From Amyloporia xantha (taxonomy: Eukaryota; Basidiomycota; Agaricomycetes; Polyporales; Adustoporiaceae): 64,000 nucleotides of DNA. Positions 47,963 through 58,260 of the stretch are shown here, in pieces. The notes beneath the pieces were generated by a model. The model saw only the letters and a program-made list of their open reading frames with translations. It ran no database searches and was not told the origin of the DNA. Made by a program: the position numbers and the translations under genes. The DNA is taken from NCBI GenBank assembly GCA_036971615.1, contig JAYKKR010000006.1:1674001-1738000 (forward strand), read 5' to 3'. Within the stretch, counting starts at the first letter, position 1, and every line of letters starts with the position of its first letter.

Positions 47963-49576
47963 ATGGATCAGTCGAGCTCACAGGAGCGCACCAACAGGCG
48001 AGTGAAGGCTAATTGTTTGTTATGCACAAGGCTGACTCGGAGCCGTTCAGCAGGTTCCTCCAAATCTACCTAACCTTCGAGAATTACATGTACTTCTCGG
48101 TCACAAGTCAGACTTCCGCGGTTAATCCATATTCTAGTCTGTACTGAATTGATATTCATAGCGTTGTGCTGTTATGATTACTGCCTAAATCTTCATCGTG
48201 AAATTGCGCTCATTTGGAAGGGCGAACTTTCAACTACTATTATCGTGTTTTATATGATCAGATATCCAGCATTACTGAACCTCATTGTTGAATTACTCGC
48301 GCGGATATCTTGGCCAAGTTGGCAATCCAATGAGGTGAGTACATCTATATTACTACTAAACATACAGCTGACGTCGATACAGAGGTGCTGTATATGTGTA
48401 CTGCATCAACCCGTCTTCTGCGGCTGATTTTACAGCTAGTTGTGGTGTAGTTTTGAGAGTTCAAATGGTCCTGGATCTCCTGGTTCTCTTTAATGCAGCC
48501 AGTGAGTTTCCCTTCTGCTAGATGTCGTCCGTTCCGTATCGAATATTATCCCCCACAGTCTTTGCAGCACTGCGTGTATATGCTGTCTTTGGACGTAACT
48601 GGTGGCTTTTCATGATCACCTTGCTGTCAGGTCTTGTCAATCCCATTATATCAATTGTACGTTTGTCGTTACTTGAAGTAAAAACATCATTCAGCAGAGC
48701 TTGCAGTATCTTTTCACAAGAACCTCGCCAAAGATCCATGCTGTGCAACAGTTTCAGGATTGCGACGCAACAATCATAGGGCAACGCTCTAGCTATGAAT
48801 AGTGATTATATCGATTCTCATTTGCTCATCTGATATCTCTCACACATTGGAAAATTACAGTTGTACGTGATATCATTATGAAAAGCAAAATACGCGGTGA
48901 TCAAGTGTTATGGACTCTAGGGATGATAGGTGCAAGGGCTGCCTCCTCGTTCTCGGACGGACTGGTTCTATGCCTAACTTGTATGAAGACCTTGCAAATG
49001 ACGAAGAGAATCGACAGTGCCACAAAATCCATCAGCATGATACTGCTGAGAGAAAGTAAGTGTTCATATTGTATCGGGCCCCATGTACGCTCAGCGGTCG
49101 GTGGATGATAGCGGGCATGTATTTCAGGTAAGTCACGGGAAAGCTCGCTTTGAATACTGTCAACTTCGGAAACAGTCTCCTTCTTATCCTCAATTTGGTC
49201 GGAATTGGTACCGGTCGTCTCACTGAGGTGAGGATCAAAGTATTGCTTGAATAGGGCCCTGAGTCACACCGCTATCAAGTTCATCGAAATTTTCATCGCT
49301 TGGACTACAATGTGAGTGAGCCACCTCTTCATCATTTAATACAAAGCAAATTGTTGCCTTCGCAGCCTCACCTCAGTGCTAGTGTCGCGTTTCATACTGA
49401 ATTTGCGCGAAATCAAAATTCAGGAACAAGAATTGACGTACCTCAGCACAAGTCTCACGACCGACGTTCTGTCCATGAGCGTTTCAGACGTCCTGGATAG
49501 CGCTGCACAGCTTGAGGAGGCGCTAGGAGAAGCGTATCTTCGGCGTACAGATCTGTATGATGTTGACTCCGCATGA
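47963..49576 (+). CDS. DUF6533-type multipass membrane protein, copy 2
   Basis: Exons: 47963-47997, 48054-48106, 48162-48334, 48383-48384, 48440-48501, 48559-48656, 48707-48801, 48861-48862, 48921-49055, 49112-49127, 49176-49227, 49280-49311 and 49366-49576; total 322 codons (321 residues). Landmarks are CCYDYCLNLHREIALIW (residues 32-48), Ser88-Cys89, LRVYAVFGRNWW (113-124), a probable outer loop 142-172, RAASSFSDGLVLCLTCMKT, LLLILNLVGIG and SVLVSRFILNLREI, then a soluble tail of about 50 residues. The 2-nt exons supply two bases of the codons for Ser88 and Tyr173/Trp174. The first intron (47998-48053) uses a GC donor (GCGAGT). Without the second 2-nt exon the frame stops at a TAG at 48800. 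The function of the family is unknown; the fold suggests a receptor or channel-like membrane protein. Confidence 0.88.
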
Positions 49577-51552
49577 AGAAATTTTTGATGAGAGGGTGAA
49601 CTGGTTTTACTACACTTGTATAACTGGAAGTTTGTGCGTTTCGAGGTCTAATTCTCCTATAGTCATGACGGTTATGCAGGCTGCAGTTATAAGTATGGAT
49701 ATTTGACTCAACGTACATGCAGTTGGGAATTCGGATGTTTTCCCCTTCCAGAGGATCGGAGGGCACATTTGCCAATCTCGGTGCCATCATGCATCTGTTC
49801 TTTCATTATTAGGTGCCAAATTCCCGCAAAGAAATGTTCAAAGACCCACGCAGATGCAATCGTTCGATGAAGGAATGAATTTGACCGAGACTTCTTGCGA
49901 TAATCAACTAGACTAGCCTGTCATATTCGTCATAGATGATAGAGAAACGTTACATTCAGCACGAGCACACATCGTATATTATTCCAATTCCGCGGGCAGG
50001 AAGGAGCGGAGTTTTAATGAGAACAAATCTCTTTTCGACATTGTTTTCTGCACCAAAAGGCTCCATTCATTATTTGGTATATACCTCGCCTGCCTTTCCA
50101 GCCAACGAAAAAACGATAGACGTTTCGCACACTATCGAAGATATCTCTCCGGCCGACGGCACACATCCGGCAGACGGGCCAGCAGCCACAGCAGCCACAG
50201 CCCAGCCACAATGAGCCACAATGCTCAGTGGCTGAGCAAACATCACGTGACGGAAACGGACAGAATTTGCTCCGAGAGCCTCGGGCTTACCGTCTGAGGT
50301 ATCGAGTGCGTCATACCCTCACCTCGTCGGCCGCCCTCCTGCCCTAAAAGGCCTAGCTGCCGTGTGGCTGAGAGACATCATTTGACGAAGGGCAAAACGT
50401 CTATCGTTTTTTCGTTGGCTGTCATTGTATCCAGCGCCTTGAATCTCGGCCACACCATCCATGCCACCTCACATGTCACAGCCGAGCAGGCCCCCTACGA
50501 CTGAATATTCAAAATGACTTGACAGATAATGCGGCATAAGCAAGATAAGTACTACAATTGAATTGAATGTTATCCCTATTTCCGCGATGCCTCTGCTTTT
50601 GGGCCTTTCATCAAGTGCAATCCACGCAAGGATACACGCGCGATTTACCGGTTCTTGAAGGAGATCATTCGTGAGATGCATAATGCATTGCAGTCATCGG
50701 CCCTCTGCAGTCCCTCGTGTGACGTAAAGCATCTTTGTGCTGGGAATATGGCGTGTATTCGCGCCCAACACTCTGATGAACTGCGATGCCGCCGCGAATG
50801 ATGGGCTGTTCGGTATCTTTTCTCTCTTCTGGACTTTGCTCATGATCCGACGTCATGTTGAGTCCCGGGCAATACGATAATATCGATACGGTTTGGCGTC
50901 CTAAATAAATGGTAAATGCGTTTCTATCCCTTCACAGTATGTAGCGCCAAGCTCTCGAAACCCCTGCATCTTGATACTCGCGTCATGGTGATTCGATGCT
51001 TTCCAGCCGATATCTTCCTATGCCGTCCATGGGGTTGAATTTGGTTCCTTCAGCCGAATTGGTGCTCGAAGGACTACGCCTGAGTACCCTATTGACCAGA
51101 GCGTTCCGATGTTTTCATGCGATGAGCAGTGACCTCCTATGACACGGCGTCCGATGTCGTGATGCAACGTTTATTTTTCCATGTTGGCCGTCACTTTCGG
51201 ATGCATATTCTTGGGATTTTGATGACCTAGCCTTAACTTGAATGAAATTCAACCCGAATTAGCGATACAATGCCCTGCCTTAGTACAATGGGTGCCGCTG
51301 GCACGGTCTCACCCACGGATGTATTCTGATGCTGTTCACCGGCTGTGATGTGTTCCGGCTGCACGATGAACTCAAACATCGCAGATCAATCACGTCTCCT
51401 CTATTTAATGGCGTCGTGGTGTCGAAGTCTCTTCGGAGAAGACCAGTCTTTTCGATCGTAGTGTATACGAAGGTAGGAAATTCATCGATCCTGTGTTCTG
51501 ACAGTTCAGCCTGGCAGGGACCTAGCGTACTCGACTAAAAACAACTTACCAA
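49577..51552. other. Spacer between DUF6533 copies 2 and 3, with one MITE-like element
   Basis: 2 kb without a recognised gene. It holds the inverted-repeat element at 50099-50421. The rest is AT-rich, with frames that lack motifs. Confidence 0.45.
50099..50421. mobile_element. MITE-like inverted-repeat element
   Basis: 323-bp segment whose ends are inverted repeats beginning CAGCCAACG; the first 27 bases are identical and 29 of 30 match. The interior is short, has no transposase and includes a run of GCCACA-type words (about 50185-50225) and a small inner palindrome (CTCAGTGGCTGAG). A target duplication beyond a possible TC dinucleotide on both sides is not visible, so the superfamily is open. 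Confidence 0.65.
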
Positions 51553-53182
51553 ATGAATGCGCAGGAGGCTGTCAGGCAAGTCAATGATCGTTCTTAAACA
51601 TAATTTACCACTGAGCTTTTGGGCAGACTATATCTAACCTTCGAGAACTACATGTACTTCTCCGTTACAGGTTAGCGCGGTCCGTGGTTTAAAGCTCAAG
51701 CGTGAACTAAAGAAATCTACAGCACTATACTCTTACGATTACTGCCTGAATTTTGCTCGTGAAATTGAGCTGATGTGGAAAGCCGAGCTTTCAATCACCA
51801 CAGCCCTGTTCTACATCATTAGATACCCTGCCTTACTCAACTTGATCATCGAAGTGCTAACACGGACGTCGTGGCCAAGTTGGCAGTCCAAACAGGTGAA
51901 TATCTTCGTGTTACCTAGGTGCTCTGTAGCTGATGTCAGTAAATAGAGGTTAGATCGCCCTTGTTTCTCTTTTCTTCAATTGTCACTAAATTTGCATCTG
52001 TGCTATTCGTTACTAGTTGTGGTGTGGTCCTCAGAGTTCAGATGGCCCTGGACCTCGTAGTCCTGCTCAGCGCAGCTGGTTCGGTGCCATATAACTTGTA
52101 TGTCTACCATATACTGACCGGCATGCCTCCAGTCTTTGCTGCCATACGAGTCTTTGCTATCTTTGGACGAAGCTGGTGGTTGTTCATGTTCACCCTCTTA
52201 TCGGGTCTAGTCAATCCCTCTATATCCGTCGTACGTCGGTCATTCAAAGCTAAAGCCGTTCTTTCATTGTAACGATTCTAGTATATTTTCACCAGATCTT
52301 CCCCGAGCCTTGATAGCGTGATAACTTTTCAAACTTGCGCTACAGCAATTATAGGAAGTAGGTCTGGCTACGAAAGGTGATTCAATTCGATCACTTGTGT
52401 ACACTATACTTCCTGCTGAGCATCATGTGTATAGTTGTACGTGATACTACTGCTTCTCCGAAGCGGATTCGTCCCGTTCGGGGCTGCTGTTTATCCTATA
52501 TTTTAGGGATGATGAGCGCTCGGGCCGCTTCCTCGTTCTCTGACGGACTAGTTCTTTGTCTTACGTGTGTGAAGACATTGAAGATGACACAGAGAACTAG
52601 TCATGCCTTCAGTTCCCAAATACCCCTCAAGACGGTCTTGTTGAGGGACAGTGAGTATTGCATGTTATGCCGTACTGTCGGCACGATGCTCACCGGTTTA
52701 TGGGTGACAGCGGCCCTGTACTTCAGGTGAGTCACCACAAAGTCGCGTTTCAAATACTATCAACCCGGTACATAGCATTCTTCTCACTCTCAATGTCATT
52801 GGCATCGGCACTGGTCGCCTAACCGAGGTGAGCATCAACGTATTGCTGTAATGAAGCGCCGCGTCATACTCTGATCAAGTTCATCGAAGTATGGACTACT
52901 TGGACGACAATGTGAGCGAGTCAGTCGTTCTTACATTTCATCAATGTAATTGCGTTAATTCTTCGCAGCCTCACTTCTATGCTTGTATCACGCTTGATCA
53001 TGAACGTGCGCGAAATCAAAGTGCGGGAGCAAGAAGCAACGATTTCGAGCGCATCCCTTATGACGGGTGACGTCCCGTCCATAAGCGTTGCAGGTGTTTT
53101 GGACAGTGCAGCAGAACTTGAGGACACGCTAGACGAAGCATACGCTCTGCGCACAATCCTCAGTGATGCTGTTTCCATATAA
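51553..53182 (+). CDS. DUF6533-type multipass membrane protein, copy 3
   Basis: Exons: 51553-51575, 51627-51670, 51723-51895, 51947-51948, 52017-52078, 52133-52230, 52282-52376, 52435-52436, 52507-52650, 52711-52726, 52776-52827, 52880-52911 and 52969-53182; total 319 codons (318 residues). Seven interior exons have exactly the lengths found in copy 2 (173, 2, 62, 98, 95, 2, 16 nt) and so do the next 52- and 32-nt exons. Landmarks are SYDYCLNFAREIELMW, Ser-Cys, IRVFAIFGRSWWLF, RAASSFSDGLVLCLTCVKT and SMLVSRLIMNVREI. The first intron (51576-51626) again has a GC donor (GCAAGT). It is closest to copy 2 and probably the product of a later duplication. Confidence 0.88.
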
Positions 53183-53289
53183 ACGATTCCTTGCTGCCGG
53201 GTGTTGTCGCCATGTGAAGTCAAATTTAATTTCATGTTATACAAGTATCATGTGGGTTGAGGTGCAATCTCAATCATCCGGAATACTGA

Positions 53290-53515
53290 CTTTTATAATG
53301 CAATCGTTGCAAGCGCCGCCAACCTGACGGACATGGCTGTCGCCGAGGGCCAGTCGGCGGTCCCGTCTGCACCGCACTATCCGAACTATGCTATATACAG
53401 CACGCCGCTTTCTGAGATATGGGGGACATCGTTGTCTGTGCTCACCACGCTGAAGGAAACGTACGATCCGAATGATGTGATGGGCTTAGCAGGCGGATGG
53501 AAAGTGCCAACGTGA
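53290..53515 (+). pseudogene. C-terminal fragment of a berberine-bridge-type FAD oxidoreductase
   Basis: About 75 codons ending at a TGA (53513-53515). HYPNYAIYSTPLSEIWG, LKETYDPNDVM and LAGGWKV match the extreme C-terminus (BBE region) of FAD-linked oxidoreductases. The FAD domain and everything upstream are missing, because DUF6533 copy 3 ends only about 110 bases before. It is best read as the relic of a truncated gene, perhaps left by the rearrangement that built the array. An ATG at 53333 lies inside it but gives no complete domain. Confidence 0.75.
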
Positions 53516-53893
53516 CACCGCTGGGGAGAGCGGAGCGAGCGACGTTGGGAACATACCACAGTTGATTCTGTTCCGTCGTAGGCTACTTTGGTACATGGAT
53601 GTATGTTTGACAGACACGATTAATGATTTCTGTAATTCAGCGGTCTGTTGGAGATGTTCTTATAGACTCCGAATGTGTGTAGGCTCGCCCGTGACATCGC
53701 CTACATCAATAATATTGCCCCCGCGGCAGCTCTGTGGGCTTACAAAGGTGCTAAGGGGAGGTGCAGTATCAATGGGATGTGCTGTAGCAGCGAACCACAA
53801 TAACTTACATTGTATTGACGAGCATGTTCGAGACCCCTATCGCCTACTTGTTCGGGGCAATCGTATCCGTATCTGACAATGACGTCGAAATTG
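53516..53893. other. Intergenic region
   Basis: 3' flank of the oxidoreductase relic and of the minus-strand gene that follows. No gene seen. Confidence 0.4.
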
Positions 53894-55284
53894 TCAACAT
53901 TCAAACAAGTGGTCTGTGCAGTATACCCACTTGCAATTAGCCGTGATTGGTTCTACGGGCACGGACAGCTTAACTATCAGGTTGCCTCTCACAAAAAGGA
54001 GCAACTTACCTCGTTTGCAATTGAGCCACCAGAAGGGTAATGTGTCTCTGAAGAGATTCCCGATGCAGTCTAGGCAAATCCAATCCTCTCTGGACCATTC
54101 ATGATATGGATCATCTTTGCTATCAAACATCTCGTTTAGCAGTGTGGAATAGTCCATCTCCTGAAGCGCCTGATATAGGCCCTTTTCAGTTTGGTTCTGA
54201 ATAAGTTTCCTATTGACATATAGATCAAAATCGAGCCCTATAATTCCTTTTAAATAATCCCAATCTTCACAAGCCACGAGTTAGCCATCTTACACGCACT
54301 ATAAGGAAAACATGTATACTGGTTCTGTTCCAAAGATTGACTCCCTGCTTCATTCCAGGGAAGGGCTCGTAGACAGAGTGACATTTCGAACCTAGAGAAG
54401 GGAGCGGTCAGAGGTCACACGCATCCTGATTCGAGTGATTGCATTCGTACATCGGTCATTCTTTCCATTGACATGGTCGAGGATGGTTTCAACTATATCG
54501 ACATCGCGCGTCTGAAGAATTTCCTTTAGCGGCTTGAAGAGAAACCCGGCGTATGGTCCATCATCAAGGAGGTATCCTCCAGCAAACAACGGATCGAGGC
54601 ATATTTCTTCATAACATCGCAAGATGACACGTGGCCCTGCAAATAGATAGAGGGCATTCCAATCGTCTAAACAACCCAGTACTCGTGAGCCACAGAGACG
54701 AATCATGGAAAACCGACTTACAAGTTTCAATGTTGGAACTGATTCGACGACTTGTTTCGGCACCGGCAACCCACATGGCAGTGTCCCTCAGGAAGAAGAC
54801 TACTCTCCTCATCTGGAGCAACTCAGTGGAATCGATTGGCTGAAGAAAATCCCTTTGTCTTGCTATTGAATGGGATCCATCGTCGTCTACGTCAGGCATA
54901 CTATCCAAGCCGTAGAGGTGCGATAGGAACCAAATCCGATACATCGCACGCTGGAACCGGAAGGATTCAATGAAGGACAATTTGCTTTCCCGCGAAGTCC
55001 GATCCTTATTCCTTTGGAATTGCTGATCACTAGATGATGTACTGATAAGTACGAGTAACTGACCTCCAACTGAAAAGATCCTCCAGGGCAAGCACGACAC
55101 TCGCGTTCAGCGTCATGATACGCTCTTCGTCACGGGTGATCTCCTTGTTGACGACGTTCTGCTCGGTAGGCAGCGCCTCGATAGGTTCGCGAAGATTCAG
55201 CGATTGACATCTGGCGAGCCGGAGAGCATAGGGCAATGATGGACCAATTTGACTATAGGGTGGCTGGATTTCTCGACGGTTCAT
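53894..55284 (-). CDS. Conserved basidiomycete protein, function unknown
   Basis: Five exons, 55064-55284, 54722-55011, 54451-54666, 54010-54264 and 53894-53952, with correct phases and a sum of 347 codons (346 residues). The third intron is long (186 nt) and ends in an unusual GAAG acceptor, so that junction is the least certain. Recognisable pieces are RFQRAMYRIWFLSHLYG, a middle part ending DIVETILDHVNG, then EDWICLDCIGNLFRDTL with a WWLNCKR stretch, and a Cys-containing tail (NCKWVYC). This order is shared by a large Agaricomycete family often annotated as hypothetical or F-box-like, but I see no F-box here. The CxxC and tail cysteines could bind a metal ion. Confidence 0.7.
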
Positions 55285-58260
55285 GTTGGAGAGAGTGAAC
55301 GTGGATACTGGGACGAAGCAACGTGCTGGTAGAAGTAGTCCATGAGCAGAAGCGCGCGCTCAGGGGTGCTTCTTGAGCGTGCTTCTGAAAGTCACGCCGT
55401 AGAGTAATATTGCCACTCATAAAGACGAAGTAAACCCAGTAGTCTCTAATTGAAGAAAATTAGGGTGGAGGCACGGGCAATACTCATCAGAAAATCCTCG
55501 CTTTCTCACTCTGTTGACGCAGTAGAAAATTGGTAGTCATCGAGGGAAACGCTGTAGTCTGCTGTTGACTTCCACAGAGCCGATGTAAATGACACTGCCG
55601 CGGCAGAAAGAAGATATAGAAAAATCTACGGGACATGATGGAAGCTTGGGTGAGAGGCCACCACGTTCACGGTCCACATTGCTATCGAGATCATCCACGT
55701 GCACCAACGATGACGGTGAACTCGAACGGGCTTCGGCTTTCGACGCTGTACTTACATAAAGTTGCGCAGCAATGATGCTTTGTTCATCGCTCCGTCTCGT
55801 TGCTCCTGTGCTACAGATGTCACGCATATCCTTCGTTTCCTGCCGCTTCCTCGCTACATCGATTTTCGCAGACGAGATATCGTCGATGAAGAGCCTGTCA
55901 AAGACCGGTGAGCAGCCTTGTTCCCCTGGCTAGTCGTGTCATTGTTTCCTTAAAGAAACTTGCACACGCAAGAAGGGTGGCATATAAATAATTGGCTACA
56001 CTGACGGCCGACGACGTCCAGCCACTATGCCCCTCCTTCGCCATGCTTGTGTTCTCGCCGGCGCCCATACATGTCTTTTCCTGCCCCCGTCTAGGCTCAA
56101 GTTCGACTCCACGGCGAAAGACCACGAACCATTTTCCAGAGTGTTAGCTTTGAAGCACTGTACCACCGAGAAAGGAGACCCTGCTATGATAGCTCTCGAG
56201 TAGCGAGTGTAGCAACAAGATGCATAGAGAAGAATGTCGGAGATCTGGTCCTGTTGGAAACACCCGATCATAATGACTTACGCACCGGGCAATCCTTGCA
56301 TGGCGTGCGCACGTTGTACATTGACATCCTAGCTGGGATGGAGCTCGATCGAAAACGGGTGCGTCTATGCGCCCAACGTTGCACTATGTTCATTCGCGCT
56401 TAGTAGGTTTTACAGCAATGTGCATAACGATGCGGAAACGCGAATTTCGTCGCAGGGCCTCGGATACCGGCCCCAATGGCCGGAAGGGGCAAACCGGCTT
56501 CCGGAAAATAGGCGCCTTTTTAATGCAACCCTTATCTGTAATAGTTTTTGTATGAAAAGTGACGCTTTCCCATCAGCTAAGTCTTGAGTAATTTGAGTTC
56601 CCCGTCTGTATTGCGCATAAATATGAGCATCTTCGTGATCAAAATCCTGGTATCTTTCATGATGCATGACGGTGAAGGGAAAAAAATCTCTTGATAGCTT
56701 CTGGTAGTATAGCAAGTCAAACTGAGGACTATATAACATAGGAAATCAAAAAGCTGGGTAAAATTATTTTGGTAGGAAGGAGCACAATCCTGTCGCATTG
56801 TTGCAGAATTCATCGGACACGTGACCGTGTTACACCGGTTTCTTCCTTCCGGAATCACAAGGGCCGGTGCCCGAGGCCCTGCGACGAAATTCGCGTTTCC
56901 GCATCGTTATGCACATTGCTGTAAATCGAAAAGCATCCTATCTTCTATTATTATCCGTCTCTTTTGAAAATAGAAATTCTTGGAACCTCCCGAGGTATGT
57001 GCTCACAGAGGCGCTGTCTTGTCTACGACTGGGTTCGGACAACTACACTGTCCATTGATGTCCAAAATGATGTCAATTCCCGTTGTTTCCCGCCTTCATA
57101 TTACATTCAGATCTCTATCGGTGGGCCTCAGTCCATCAGTCCTTCTTGCAGGAGAACAAAGAGTGTCGCTTAGTGGCGGAATGACGTTTGCGGGACGCTC
57201 TGTGTAGAGCCGAACGACTGGTTCGGACGATATTGGTCAGTAAGCTGAGCCTTTCTCGGCTGCTGTTATGTCTACCATCGTTCTTTTTCCCGTGCACTCG
57301 CAGTAGTTGCGCGATGATGTGCTCGTTCCTGCTCATTGTCATTCCTTTAGTCGTATCTGTTCCCCACTGCTCCTAATTCTGCTTTCATTCTCTTGTGTTC
57401 TAACCGGCCCATGAATGTACAGGTCTGCCTGCCGTCCGGCCTCCTCGTTCAAACAAACTACTTCTCGTATGCACACGCCTATGGCCTGTTTGGTCTATCA
57501 ATTTACCCAGGAGCTCTCAATTATTATCCACATGCGTGTTGTTCTTTCCGTCGAACGTGTTTGAAGACGCACACAGTCCATATATACAATTCTCGGTCAT
57601 CCTCCATGTGTTTCATCGCCAAATTTTGGATCTCTTCTATAAGATTTACCAATTTATTTGGGTACAGATGCTTAATTCATGATGAAATTGATTTTTAGGA
57701 CCACGATTCGGACAGACACGAGAAGGGCGTGCTATCAGAAGCATAGTATTGGCGCCGGCGTCTAATGTGGTCCACAACCGCATGCATGAACATGAATCAA
57801 AGCTTAATGCGCAAGCCATTCTATCTTCCGAGATTTCTCACATGTAATGAGAGTGGAAGATCATCCCATTTCCAGATGTATTATTATATCTGTGTCTGTG
57901 GGTATGGTGGTCGAGCTGTTCCTGCGACCGCCGATCGACACACACCTGTACTAAGCAGACAGGTTGGATGTCTCATCCACATAATGTGTCCAGACAGCAG
58001 CGGAGCAAAAGCGACAGGCGGCGACTCCGACGGAAGGCCTGCGATCATTTGGTGTGGTTATTCGTGCGTGTAGGTGGTACCGCTTTGTTTCACCGTTCGA
58101 TTGGACTGATACCTCCCTTCTGAGTGTTCACTTCCTGCTTCTTCAGCGCTTCACGCAGCCATATATTGCCGTATGAACGGGTCTCTTGCGGACGCTGTGG
58201 GTTTGCCCTCATTGCAAACAGTCAAGCCATATTTACCCTTCATACCGACCCTTACGAACC
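55285..58260. other. Intergenic region containing a MITE
   Basis: 3 kb with no recognised gene. It holds the 509-bp MITE (56413-56921) and the leader of the DUF6535 gene. Frames at 55537-55827 (minus) and 57393-57698 (plus) have no motif. Confidence 0.5.
56411..56923. mobile_element. MITE with 51-bp terminal inverted repeats and TA duplication
   Basis: Element of 509 bp (56413-56921). The terminal inverted repeat starts CAGCAATGTG, is perfect for 51 bases and continues with a two-base mismatch to about 60. TA stands immediately outside each end (56411-56412, 56922-56923), as left by Tc1/mariner-type transposases. The interior is AT-rich without a transposase frame. The perfect arms imply recent activity or strong hairpin maintenance. 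Confidence 0.85.

Noticed and set aside
48657..48801. DUF6533 copy 2 as a pseudogene because of the TAG at 48800
   Set aside because: The TAG spans a splice donor (TA|GTGATT). With the intron and the 2-nt exon the frame continues, as in the other two copies.
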